Below, piece by piece: positions 23,612 to 34,700 of a stretch of DNA of 64,000 nt. Position 1 is the stretch's first letter; every line of letters starts with the position of its first letter. The stretch comes from Asterella californica (lineage: Eukaryota; Streptophyta; Marchantiopsida; Marchantiales; Aytoniaceae): NCBI GenBank assembly GCA_036924285.1, contig JAYKYS010000006.1, positions 25,518,001 to 25,582,000 on the forward strand, read 5' to 3'. The notes beneath the pieces are model-generated. The model was not told the DNA's origin and made no database searches. It saw only the letters and a list, made by a program, of their open reading frames with translations. The position numbers and the translations under genes are program-made.

Positions 23612-24589
23612 CTGGGATTTCTCCGAAGCTGGATCCCTAAAATAGTGGAGCTCACTGCTCACATGGAGCTTCCGACGAAGACATTGGAACTCGAAAGTCG
23701 GAAAGTGAACGGCCGATACGTCTTCAGTTCCAGATTCCAAAGGTGACCGGACCGGTGACTCCAACAGTGATCGCATCTCCGGTTGTTGTTCGGACTCCGG
23801 AGTTGTACCACGTAGAAGTCGTCGGTCTCGGTCAATGCACTGCTGCTCAAATACGAATGCGAATGCGAATGCGAGTGAAGTGTTTCTGAATTGCGAATAT
23901 GGTGCTCGCACAGCCTCGCAGTGCCCAAGTAACCTTGACTGAGGACAAGCATACAAGATAATGCCGTGCCATAGTTGCTCCCTCGGGACCTTGTAGTGGA
24001 CTCACAATTTATCAAACTAATGCACGCGTGTCGGGGCTCAACATAATGACTAAGCGTGCCGGTCAAATGCCTTAATTGTTTCGCTAATACGTTACTAATA
24101 CAGATGCAACGGACGGAAACATAACGGAGTACTAGCCGTCAAGTGAGAGAATCCGTGACTCGGGTTTAAGGTCCCTCTCGACTCATGTAGTCCCTCTATT
24201 TTCTCTCTTTCTCTCCATACGGCCAGCATTCGTGTTTTCTGATCGAGTGAGGTCCGTTCGCATTCACAAGCATTCGCGTCTTCTGCGTGTGCTTGATTAT
24301 GATCACATTGACGTTACATATACAGAGGCACATATGTTAATTAGCGATAGCAGCGGCTGCAACGAGTCGACTTGCCTGAAACGATAGCATATTGCATGCA
24401 CGATTGCCTGCAACGATAAACGATAAACGATTGCCTGCAACTGGTCACATTGACAGACGTCTACATACGACCATAGCAGCGACTGCAGCGACATGTGAAT
24501 CAGCAGGACCCTGTAGCAATTGATGCAGCAATAGAAGGTGCAATTCACAGCGATAACAGTTAGCTGTAGCTCACAGCGGTGGTGCAAGG

Positions 24590-26783
24590 ATGGAACTGCA
24601 ATGCTGCACGAGGTGCAACCAGAGTATGTCATTAAGTAAATTCACCCGTTCACGATCTGGGAGTAAACCACTCCATTCTCGCTTGTTCAAGACTTGCAAT
24701 TCTTGTGTTGCAAAACGGCAGAAAGGTCCTCATGAGGTAAATGAACTTGAGGATACAGTTAATGTTGTTGAAAGTGTATTTAAGTGAATTGCTTGATGTC
24801 ATGATAGAAGTCTTTGAGTCTGAAAAAGTAGATAATGGAAGTGTCTTGATGCGTGTTACTGTATCGTTACCAGAGGATGTGTTAAACAAATCGAAGTTGA
24901 ACTCGTCCAGAATGCAAGAAGAAGGAGAATGTCTATCAAAAGAGATAATGCAACAGAGATATTCTAATTTGATTAGAGACTGGTTGAAGCCGGACATTGA
25001 GTGTGGTTCAGGATATTACTGGAATCAGCAATACTGTAGAACTTCTGCACTCCGTAAGAACTGGAATATGTGTTCTAGTTCTCTAGCTTGTGTCTCACGT
25101 GAAGATTTGAATTCCAAAAGGATTCACAAGATGATGTGAGTAGTAGTGCAGATCTTGTTAGCTTCCGAAGACAACCAGGTATAAAAGAAAAGCAATAGAT
25201 AGATATCATTGTGGAGGTTCAATCTTGATCACAGTGGACATAGATGCACGAGAGGCGGTCTTTTTGTGTCAGCACTTAGTATTGTACGATGGTCCTAGTT
25301 ATGAGATCATATCATGCCTGAACCAGCGATCCAATACTTGGAAAATGCAGTTAATTTTAACATTCGGAAGCCTGAACTATATAGAAGTCTTTGTCAAGAG
25401 AACTTGATTGCTCCTTCACTAATAACTCGATCACAAGTGAACTATCACATAAACAGTATACTAACACGTACTTATGTGCGAGATGTCAATGATCAGTTGC
25501 ATAGTGCATGTTCTCTTCTTGTGTGTGAAAAGTACTCAACTCAGGGGTTCAAAACTGTGATGTATGTGAATGAAGAATCTTGTGCAGTGTTCGCTTTTAT
25601 TACACCTTCTTTCAGTATGTTTCGAGTGTGACAAAGGTGATGATTGATAGCACTTTTAAAACAAATGCGGTGAGATTGAGTTGTTTGCACTTAATGCCAA
25701 CGTAGGAGGGTTTGGACTGCTAATAACATATATGTTTTACAGTTGAAAATATAAAGAGTCCGGAAAGCTTCCAAAACCAGTAGACACTGAGCGTACTCCT
25801 ACTAATATGTTGATACAGTGGATGAGTGCAGTACTGAATTTGGTTTAAAACCTATTTTTTTCCTCACAGATAAGGACCAAGGTCAAATCAGTGCTATGCA
25901 GAAGGTCTTTCCTAAAGCCTATGTCCAACTATATCTTAGGCATGCACAAGCAGTGGTAGAAATTCGAATACTTACTTTACAAAGAGGAGTAGGTCATTAC
26001 AATGCTGATTACAATAAGTTTACTGTAACTTAAACTGTAAACTGTAAACCCTAAACCCTAAACTTTACATTACAATGCTGCTCACAGTAAGTTCTCTTTC
26101 ATAGATGCTGCATGAAAACTAGACAGCCAACATGTGATAGGTCATATCATACCTTTAAGCTTGAAGAAGGAGGTGATAGGTTGGTTCACTAAGCACTTCA
26201 ATGTGCATTCTTTGATACCGATAGATTTGAATACTTACATGACTGGTGATCATCTGTATGAGCTATGCGTCCGAGAGGCTTATGAATGGTGTTATGCAAG
26301 AGGCTTTCTGCACTTCTGGGCATACATCTGGAACGAGTGGTATGAGCCTTCAAAGTGGATCTTATTTGCATGTAGTGCTAAACCGTTTTTGTCTTTTTCT
26401 AGGACTACTAATATTATAGAATCACATTGGTGAAATTTAAAATATGACTACAAATGTACATCAAACCGTCCTCGCTTAGATAGATTATGTGAGTTGCTTG
26501 CAGGTACAATGATATCAGATTTGCAAATATCATTGTCACAGATGCAGAATGGTAGAGAATATCCATCTTGGTGGAAGGACTTCCGTCGTCGATGGAGAGA
26601 ATGCTTGGAAGGTAAAGTGGATGAGGTCTCAGCTAAAAAATATGAAACTAACGTCCAACGGTGGGTGTGTAGTTGCCCTTCATTCTTGAATGACATGTAT
26701 CTATGCTGCAAACATCTTGTGCAAGCTTACTACACTACGAACAAAGCTTGGCCAGAGTTTTGTACTTCATGTAGACGTCACTA
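24590..26783 (+). pseudogene. MULE transposase with SWIM zinc finger, decayed
   Basis: The N-terminal part has paired Cys motifs (CCTRCNQ and KTCNSCVAKRQ) in the frame starting 24590. The middle includes RYHCGGSILITVDI and EPAIQYLENA, then a tract with IDSTFKTN (near 25650). The transposase core has FFLTDKDQGQISAMQKVFP (25858-25914) followed by a QLYLRHAQAVVE segment where active proteins have a CxWH-type motif. The end carries a SWIM finger, CSCPSFL ... CCKHLVQAY (26672-26730). The reading frame shifts near 24780 and 25600-25800 and has stops at 25137, 25626, 26031 and 26112. A telomere-like insertion interrupts it at about 26022-26094. The protein acted as a cut-and-paste transposase for Mutator-like elements. 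The Cys-rich N-terminus and order of motifs remind me of fungal MULEs, but that is an impression only. Confidence 0.75.
26046..26064. repeat. interstitial telomere-like tract (CCCTAAA)n
   Basis: TAAACCCTAAACCCTAAAC is about two and a half units of the plant telomere repeat, preceded by the near-repeats TTAAACTGTAAACTG. It is flanked by imperfect 26 bp direct repeats beginning CATTACAATGCTG at 25996 and 26069, and lies within the transposase remnant. Confidence 0.85.
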
Positions 26784-26815
26784 ACGTATAGACATCTTCG
26801 TGCGGATTCTTTTAC

Positions 26816-28210
26816 AATGACAAAAGGTCATGCGAACTTCGATGAAAACTTCGCCGATATTTCCTTCAGAAGTGTGAAGTTTTTCGTACTTAACCATACT
26901 TCTTCGCCCACTTGAAACTTCACTTGCCACCGATGCTTGTTTACCTGCTTCGTGTATCGTTGATGCGTCTTCTCGAGGTTCTTCTTTACTTGCTCCTCGC
27001 GCCGCTGCATTGCCGCCACCAACTCTTCAGCTGATGTTTGCCGTGTTCTTGGTCGTGCCGATGTAGAACTCCCTGCAAGAGTCAAGTCAAGAGACCCTTA
27101 TTGCTCACGTCCGTAAGCCAGCAAGAAAGACGATTCGCCGGTTGTCGAATGCTTCGTGGAATTGTAGCAATACTCCGCAAGACTGAGCCACTCTGCTCAA
27201 TCACTCTGGTCCGCACTCACATAATTTCTCAAGTATTGATTCAGAACTGAGTTAACTCGTTCCGTTTGCCCATCTGTTTCTGGATGAAAGGCGGTACTAA
27301 ATTTTAATTTAGTCCCCAATTTTTTGGACAAGTGTTTCCAAAAGACACTTGTGAACTTAAAGTCTCTATCTGAAATAATACTCCGAGGTAATCCATGTGA
27401 ACGCCACCAAGTATCTAGGAATAACCGAGAAGTCGTGAACGTTGTTGCAGTGTCCAAGGTCGGAGCAAACTTCGCTAGTTTGCTAAACCGATCAACTATC
27501 ACAAAAATCGCGTTGTATTTATTCGAGTCAGGCAGAGAGGTAATGAAGTCCATGCTAATGCTTTCCCAAGGTCTGGCTGGAATCGGCAGAGGATGAAGCA
27601 ATCCTTGTTTCTTCTCATAAGAAACGCGGTTCGCTTGACAGGTTACACATGTTTTCACAAAGTGGGCAACATCGTCTTTCATATGGGGCCAATAAAACTT
27701 TTTAGCTATCACTGCTAAGGTGGACTTTTCTCCTTTATGGCCTGATAACGGTGCATCGTGAGATTCTTTTAACAACTTTGTCCTAAGTTTTTCTTGTCCC
27801 ACATAAACCCGACTTTGCTTGAACATGAGTAAATCATGTCTTAGTTGCATGTTCTGCAACTTCACTCCTCGCAGGAGTTGTTCCAGGTACTCCTTCGCTT
27901 GGTCATCGCCCATGTAACCTTCACGTATTCGCCTCTCCAAGTCTGACTCCTTAGGATACATAGCTCGCAAAATCTGTGTTGACGATGGAAGATATTCCTC
28001 CTTGCGATTCAAGGCGTCAGGAACCATATTGTCCTTTCCCGCTTTATGGATTAATTCCACGTTCATGAGCGTCAAGGTATCATACCACCGTAGTTGCTTT
28101 GGCGTCACCCGATCTTGTGTCTCAAAGTACTTGAGCGAAATGTTGTCAGTATACACTTGGGTTTTGTGAAGTCTCAAGTAATGCCGCCATTTCCTCAAGC
28201 AATGAACCAC
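26816..28210 (-). pseudogene. chromovirus RNase H end and integrase
   Basis: The frame 28210-27197 has the distal RNase H/linker, then an HHCC zinc finger (HDAPLSGHKG ... CVTCQANR) and the catalytic core with the three acidic residues: D in SMDFITSLPDS, D in IISDRDFKFTSVFW, E in DGQTERVN. After a frameshift the tail resumes at 27085-26828 (VGEEVWLSTKNF). A TGA at 26830-26828 replaces the Gly codon expected before PF. Immediately beyond, the foreign MULE-like insertion begins. The product would have inserted element cDNA into host chromatin; it is not functional in this state. Confidence 0.9.
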
Positions 28211-28237
28211 CGCAAACAGTTCCTTCTTGTGAGTCGG

Positions 28238-28504
28238 TCATCGACTCTCTGTCCCAGATAGCTTCTTGCTTTCGTACGCTACAGATTTTCCATCCTGCAC
28301 CAGCACTCTATCAATCGCATAGTCGCTCGCGTCGGTATGCACTTCGAATGGTTTGTCGAACTCCGACAGCTTTAAAACTGGCACCTTTGACAAAATAGCT
28401 TTGATCGTCTGAAACACATCATTCATCTCCTTGGTCCAACTTACCTGTGCGTCTTTGCCCGTCCAGTCCGTCAACGGCTTCGCGATCTTTGAAAACCTCT
28501 TCAC
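28238..28504 (-). pseudogene. chromovirus RNase H segment
   Basis: It contains FEVHTDASDYAID, the first RNase H catalytic Asp region, followed by GKSVAYESKKLSG. The usual Gly after the DASDYAI motif is Asp here (DYAID), and stops flank it on both sides, so it is broken from reverse transcriptase and from the downstream part. Confidence 0.85.
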
Positions 28505-28519
28505 ATACTTGCGGTAGAA

Positions 28520-29519
28520 CTACGTCAATCCTAAGAATCGTCGCATCCCCTTCACTGTAGTCGGAGGCTCCCAAGTCACAATTGCGTCCACCTTCTGCAT
28601 ATCTGGGCCGACTCCTTCTGCACTAATGACATGTCCCAAGAAGTTAATGCGCTCCAAACCAAACTCACTCTTGTCAATGTTGGCAAACAGCTTATGCTCC
28701 CGCAGCTTCGTCAACACCACTCTTAGCTGCTCCGCATGCGACTCCAAGGTTTTGGAGTAGATCAAGATGTCGTCGATGTAAACGATGACAAACTCATCCA
28801 TCTCCTCGCGAAAAATTGTGTTCATCAACGTAGTGAACGTCGAAGGGGCGTTGCAGAGTCCAAATGACATCACCATGAATTCAAACGATCCGTATCTGGT
28901 TCGACAAGCGGTCTTCTCAACATTTGGGTCAGCTATCCGGATCTGGTAATATCCTGACTTCAAGTCTATCCTGCTGAAGTACTTTGCGTCCGCTAACCTA
29001 TCAAAGAGGTCGTCTATCCTTGGCAAGGGATAATTATTCTTCACCGTCATCTTATTGAGTGCACGATAATCTACGCAGAGTCGTAACTTCCCAACCTTTT
29101 TCTTTGCGAAAAGAACTGGGGCTCCATAAGGTGACTTGCTGGTGCAAATATATCCCCGCTCTAATAGCTCGCCGAGTTGTCTTTTCAACTCAAAGAGTTC
29201 CATCTGATTTGAGTCGGTAAGGGGCTTTGGAAGGTGGTTCTGATCTTGGCAAGACTTCGATCTTGTGATCCACCACCCGCCTAGGAGGTAACTCAGCAGG
29301 TAACTCATCCGTCAAGACATCCTCAAACTCCTTAATCACTTCGTGAAGCACCTTCAGAAGTTTAGTCGCGTCCCCTGATGTTTCCTCCTGTCTGTCACCC
29401 GCCATCAAATCTGCAACCCGCATCAAACACATGACCCCGTCGTTGAAGTCCATCTGTTTGTCCTTGATCAAATTCACCGCAAAGTCGTCAATTTTCCGCG
29501 TCTTCCGGATCAGCCTCAC
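28520..29519 (-). pseudogene. chromovirus reverse transcriptase
   Basis: Two overlapping frames: 29519-29190 carries the linker up to the RT start ([17 protein letters not shown]), and 29308-28520 carries the RT core with [44 protein letters not shown] and the catalytic [11 protein letters not shown] (near 28775). The FLGH box follows (INFLGHVIS). The catalytic Asp pair is intact, but a frameshift near 29210 and the stop at 28520 separate it from its neighbours. Confidence 0.92.
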
Positions 29520-29549
29520 TCCCAGCTTTCGCCCTTTAACTCCAACGTT

Positions 29550-30071
29550 TCACCTTAAAGGTTTCCGCCTAAGTTCCACTTCAAACCTGTCCAAGAAAGT
29601 GTTCTCCAAAACCGCATGGATATTATCCATCTCGCACACCGTGAAGTTCTCAGTGAACTCCAGCTTCCCACACGCAAATCGTACATCCAATGCTACTTCG
29701 GAAGTTTGGTACGTCTTGCCCTTGGCAAAGCGCACATGAATAGGCTTGTCTGCCTTGGAGGTAGACAAGCCCAACTTCTTCACCAACTTTGGACTTATGA
29801 AGGAGTGAGTCGCTCTTGTGTCCACAAGAAAAGTAACATCACGGTTAGCAACCTTGGCTTGTAGAAACATCAATCCCGGAGTCTTCTTCGTGGTTTGTAA
29901 GGTCACAGTCATCTGGTCCTCCGACAAGTCCTTTGCAACAAACGCATTCATGCTACAGTTACTAACCTTAGGTTTCATGCACCCCTTAACAATATGACCC
30001 GCCTCGTCACAATTGTAGCAAGTAAACTTAGCATCATTGCCCTTCTGAGGTGTCTGCCCCTTAGGTTTCAC
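29550..30071 (-). pseudogene. chromovirus zinc knuckle and protease
   Basis: CYNCDEAGHIVKGC is a CCHC zinc knuckle (CX2CX4HX4C), the nucleocapsid signature. About 80 residues later the aspartic protease has LVDTRATHSFIS where active enzymes read DTGATHSF. The catalytic-loop Gly is Arg, which should inactivate the protease. The frame is open through this block. Confidence 0.88.
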
Positions 30072-30850
30072 TCATGTTTGTTGCCGCTTTGCTGCCGGGG
30101 CAGAAGAATCCTTCCGATCCTTCTCACCCCCATCCCACTTGAAGCACTTGTTCTTCTTCTGGAACTTGTCCGTGCTGCATGATTCGAAGGGTTTCTGCTG
30201 CTGGACTTCATCGTCCTCAATTCGCTCCGCTAGTCTCAAAAGTTCGGCACATGTCTCTGATAGCTTCGGCATCCGAAAGAGAGCTTTCTCCGAGCTAGAC
30301 TTGAGTCCCCCAATGAATATACATATCTTGGTCTCCTCAGTCCACTTGGAGAATGAGTCCAGCTTTGCACTGAACTCACGTACATAAGCACTTAACGTCC
30401 CCGTCTGCTTCAGCCTAATTAGCTCGACACCGTCCCGAATCCTTTGATACTCCGGAGTGAATCGTCCCGCGAGCAACTCCTTGAACTCCTTCCAACCAAG
30501 CGCAGAGACACTCAAGACATGCTCATCTCTGTATGCAGTCCACCAAAGAAGCGCATGATCCTTCAGGAACGTTTGTCAGACTCCTTAGCCAATTGCGCCT
30601 CAAAGTATAGGTCCAACTCAGTTAAGAAATCCTTAACCTTACGAGTCCGTCTTATACCTGAAAACGGGGTCGGCAAATTCGTCTTACAAAACTTCCTGGT
30701 AGACGAGGAACTTTCTTGGCATGCCTCAAGCTCAGCGATACATTTATCCCTGGAGGTCATACCCTCCTGCATGGTCTTCATCATCTTGATGATTTCTGCA
30801 TACAAAGCTCCTTGACTTCCCGCACCTGAATCGTTAGGCACCGTTGGCAA
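30072..30850 (-). pseudogene. chromovirus gag, frameshifted
   Basis: The capsid portion is in two frames: 30850-30563 (FCKTNLPTPFSGIRR, FLTELDLYF) and 30515-30072 (WKEFKELLAGRFTPEYQ, SAYVREFSAKLDS, MPKLSETCAELLRLAERIE). The order and spacing match Ty3/gypsy capsid domains. About 50 bp between the frames contain the break. Confidence 0.85.
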
Positions 30851-31132
30851 GACTCCGTCTTGCTACGCTGGTGCCGCAGCTGGTACAGGGCTCCCTTGAC
30901 GTTGGGGCGAAGGTTGTCGGTTGTCGTCTCTTGACTGTGCCTCGGGGCTAGCTCGAGTCGATCTGCTCCCGTTAGCCGCTCCTCGTTTTTTATCTTCCTC
31001 CTAGAACTCTGTCCGTCGTCGGCTATCGTTCTAAGTGTTCACTTAGAAACGCTGATCCGTTTCGTGTCTCGCGTTCCTCCTCAAGCGTCTAGCCTTCAGC
31101 TGCTACCTCAAGTTCTCGCTCACCGAAACGTC

Positions 31133-31145
31133 GGCTCTGATACTA
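31133..31145 (-). promoter_or_regulatory. primer-binding site, initiator tRNA-Met
   Basis: Minus-strand TAGTATCAGAGCC lies a few bases inside the 5' LTR and is one base away from TGGTATCAGAGCC, the complement of the 3' end of plant initiator tRNA-Met. It is where minus-strand cDNA synthesis starts. Confidence 0.8.
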
Positions 31146-31150
31146 CTTTT

Positions 31151-32284
31151 CGCGCACCTATTGCCTTGTTGCGTCAACGGAAGCTCTAACTCAGTAGGTC
31201 GCAAACTTTACACCGCTAACCTGCAAACACAATCACAAGTTAGCGTCCATGCACTACTTATCTTATCTCAGTTTGGTCCGGACCGGAGCCATACCGTCTC
31301 CCTAATCATCAAGCTCAGCAGTTCCTAAGTCTTGACCTAGTCCCACCTAGATCGGTCCCAAACATGAGCAAGTCACAAGATGACTTGGGGCTGACTTCCC
31401 ATAAAGTCCAGGGTCCTAAACGGTACCTCCAGCACACCTAGCGGCCCAACCGCCCGTGATGTCCGTCTGGGTCTAGGTTCCCGAACGGTGGTCTAACCCG
31501 CCGACTCGTTCTCTAGTCTTGTCTTAGCCCTTACATCGTTCCTAAGTCCAGACGTCCAAGTCTGGACGAGAACGTGCCTTGGAACCGGCCCAGCCATCAC
31601 CTCATGCCTCCAGAGTCCATCCGTCGAACCTTGGAGTCGGGTGACTCGTCCTGGCTCACCCAGGCATCGAGCCCTCCTCATATATACTTCTGGGGATCGG
31701 CGGCCCCGCCCTCCTCTTTGGTCCCTGAAAATTATATCACAACTCGATTGTGGCCATAACTTCCAGCTCAGAGGTCAGATCGAGGAGTGTTATATATCAC
31801 TGGAAAGCTCTCGACGGGACCTTTCCAATGATACCTTGCTCGCCGCGAGATCCTACGTGGAGCTCCGTCCACGACCTAAAACGTCCTTGGAGCTCCAACA
31901 CTTAGTCATTTTTCGGAAATCTGTGGTCCAAACCCAGACTCGAACCCTGTGGTTCAGACCAGCATCCGAACCACGGTCCGTCTGCGTCTCGGACTCACGT
32001 CTCGGTCTCACGTCTCGGACCCACATCTAAGACCTATGTCTCAGATTCATGTTTCGGTTCGTTCTTAGACTCGCCTCCTTAGGTCAGCGTTTGTCCGAGG
32101 TCTTCTTGGGGTAGGCCCTTATGTCCTAACCCAAAGTTCCAACCTTGGTTCAGAGAACCACTTAGGGTTCATCTGATCCCGGACAAACTCTAGCGGACTT
32201 GCGCAGCGTTCACAACCTAGCGCAAGTCCGCTAGAGTTCTGTTGTTCGCGTCTGCGTCTGATCTTGAGATTGAGAGTCGCGACA
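31151..32284 (-). repeat. 5' LTR of the chromovirus
   Basis: About 1.13 kb, starting TGTCGCGACTC on the minus strand and ending GGTGCGCG next to the primer-binding site. It has extra bases relative to the 3' LTR (for example around 31935-31960 and 32180-32205, the latter an inverted pair GCGGACTTGCGC/GCGCAAGTCCGC). Confidence 0.9.
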
Positions 32285-34429
32285 CATTTTAATGTCATAT
32301 GATATAATTTTCAAAATACTACCTAACACTAGGTGTTAGTTATTTATTGCAGTTGAGTTTGCATTATGAGGATATGGAACCAAAGTTAGTCCACTTGTTT
32401 GGTTTGATGATGGTTAGTCATAAAAGATTGTGCATTATTTTTTGGATCGCATAGATTTACACTCATTTTATGGAGGTGATGCGTTTGCATCTTGTAACTG
32501 CTTACACTTCACTACTCGATATTTTGAGTAAACATGATAATGAGATTTTTTTCACCTCTCTACTTCCAATTTTGTGGATCATAGTGTTGAGGTTTATTCA
32601 TTTTTGTTGATCATGTCCCGCGGTCGTAGTATATTTACATGATCAATTTTTGATTTTTACTCGTGATCTTATTGTGTGTGAAACAGAATTCATGTTTGGA
32701 GTTACATTGCTTGTTACACATTTATCACCTTCTACATTTCAAAAGTAGCACCGTTGTGAGTTGAACCTTACATAGCTCCTGACTGGGATGCCGTCATGAG
32801 ATGAGAAGCTTCTCGACTGTCTAGTCCAAGTGTAGAATGAATGCTTAACACAACTTTCAGCAAACAACAACATCTTGTGACCAACCAATTGAACTTACAG
32901 TCAAAAACAAAAGCAATGAAGGACTGATGGAATATACTTTTTTGAACTTCTTCAAGTATACAACATGAACATCAGACAGTTCAAACTTCTGTGACTGAAT
33001 ACTGGAACGTGTTTATACAACAACCAAAAATCTGACATACCAACAATGAAAGTTTCAGCAAAACTGAAAGGTTGTGAAAGCTAAGTTGAGAATACCAAAC
33101 TCACGAATAGATTAAAAAATTATCATAATTTTATCACTGAAAGTATGCAGCTACATTCAAACTCTAAAACCATACAAATGAGCAGAAACTTTCACTCATA
33201 ATATGTTCTCCCGATGCTAACAAGTTCAAGCATCAAGATACTACGGCTAGCTCTCACTTTAGAACAACGAGCATATCTATAAGACAAAAATCTCATGAAA
33301 ATCTCGACCTCCTCAGATAACTCAACCTTCACGGCTTTCTCAAGACAAGATGATAGTTCCTTGTTGTCGTCATAACCAAGAACCATCACAAACTCTCTAT
33401 AGACCTGATATCGCTGTTTCTTGGGAAGCCAAATGCAGCAGCAATGCACCCTAACAGATCATGATCAGAGTCAAACACTACAAAAGTTTTCTTGATCTCC
33501 GATATTTTCTTAGCTGCTTGAGCAAAAATGGAAAATCATTCTCGAAGTTCATCATCACACACACAATACTCCTAACTGAAAAGACTTCTCTCTTTATCAA
33601 TCCAGCATTATCTAATATAGTCTCATCTCACTCGTCTCTCCTTCTCGCTATGAGACATTAAGGGCACAAGGCTTAGTTGTGTTTTCAATACAGCAGAAGT
33701 TTCATCATTTTGTAACCGTCAAATGTGCACATATGAGTTCATCTATTGCTCAAATATGCATGTTTCATCCATTTTGAGAATTTTTATTCTCTTTGTGATA
33801 CAAAATGATATACATGTTAGATGATAAATGTATTTTAAATTAATAAATGATTTATTTATGTTTTAATTATTTCGTGTTAGCTGAACCTTCGATTGCAAGA
33901 AGAGCCAGACTCAACCTACGAGTGAGAGAGTCTAGACGTTGTCGTGCTATGTGACGTCTCATACAGTGAAACATATTTTTAGAAGAGGGTCCGTGTGACA
34001 TGTCTAGAAGAAGTTGCACCCGAGCTTATCAAGCTGGGCAAGAGTTAAGCTAGAGTTGAGCTATACAAGCTGTCCTCTAGCTTGGGTTAAAATATAACTC
34101 TGAAAAAAGTGAAAACACTAGAATATGGAGCTCGTTGGGGAGAGTGACCTCGTGCTTTCAGTTGTGAAAAGTAGTACTCTATGCAATAGTTAATGCAATT
34201 CTTAAATTATGAAAAATGTAAAAAAGAAAATTCAGTCGATTATGACTCGTGACTTGGATCCATAATCTGAAGATACAAGTGAGTAGGTGTTAGAGAGTAC
34301 TATAGTTTTGACTCTTCATTCATTAAAAATAAAGATGTATAGAAAATTTGACGTAGAGAAAGTTAGTAAAAAATGTAGATATAACTTTTTTAGTTTTATG
34401 TACGAGTTTTAATTCTCTTTTTAACGAGA
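32285..34429. other. AT-rich intergenic right of the chromovirus
   Basis: No recognisable gene. A minus-strand frame at 33449-33192 (86 codons) has no motif. The sequence may continue the DNA interrupted by the retroelement, but no match to the left flank beyond CATTT was seen. Confidence 0.3.
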
Positions 34430-34435
34430 ACACAG

Positions 34436-34700
34436 ACCATCCTCAATGGTAGAAGTGCCTACCTAGGAAGAAGAGATCTCAAGATTGATTTCTCTTGACT
34501 TGTGTTCTTTATTTCGGCATGTGGGTCTCTTGGATTGGAGTCTATGTTGGATATATAGCTAAGTCTTGCATATCTATGGACGAGAGACCTATATCCTTCT
34601 TAATCTTGGACTTCTTAGCTTAAGTCTCCGCATGCCACTTCGATTATACGTCAAGAGTTACCTGGTGGTGCTCTGGAGCACTTTTATGTGCACTCTGTAT
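34436..34700 (+). mobile_element. possible tRNA-derived SINE
   Basis: CCTCAATGGTAGAAGTGCC (34441-34459) resembles a tRNA A box of the Ala type, and AAGATTGATTTCTC about 30 bases downstream a decayed B box. The cloverleaf cannot be closed, so it is not a functional tRNA. The 3' end is not defined. Confidence 0.3.

Larger units (their letters stand above)
22505..26815 (+). mobile_element. MULE-like insertion inside the chromovirus integrase
   Basis: Chromovirus coding sequence is continuous up to the segment after WLSTKNF (near 26815) and resumes at about 22505, so the intervening ~4.3 kb is an insertion. It carries a plus-strand Mutator-like transposase remnant ending only about 30 bp from the right border, and a smaller MITE at 23306-23611. 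I see no long terminal inverted repeats and no convincing 8-9 bp target duplication, so the exact ends are uncertain. It may be a non-TIR MULE or a truncated copy. Confidence 0.6.
20306..32284 (-). mobile_element. full-length but decayed chromovirus (Ty3/gypsy LTR retrotransposon)
   Basis: The element runs on the minus strand: 5' LTR 32284-31151, primer-binding site at 31145-31133, gag 30850-30072, zinc knuckle and protease 30071-29550, reverse transcriptase, RNase H, integrase down to 26815, then a foreign insertion (about 22505-26815), then the end of integrase with a chromodomain (22490-22142), a purine-rich tract (GGGAGTGAG just above 21413) and the 3' LTR 21412-20306. The LTRs differ by many substitutions and small indels, so the insertion is old. 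CATTT occurs just outside each end (20299-20303 and 32285-32289), but the left copy does not abut the LTR exactly, so the target duplication is uncertain. Frameshifts and stops in every gene rule out autonomous activity. Confidence 0.9.
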
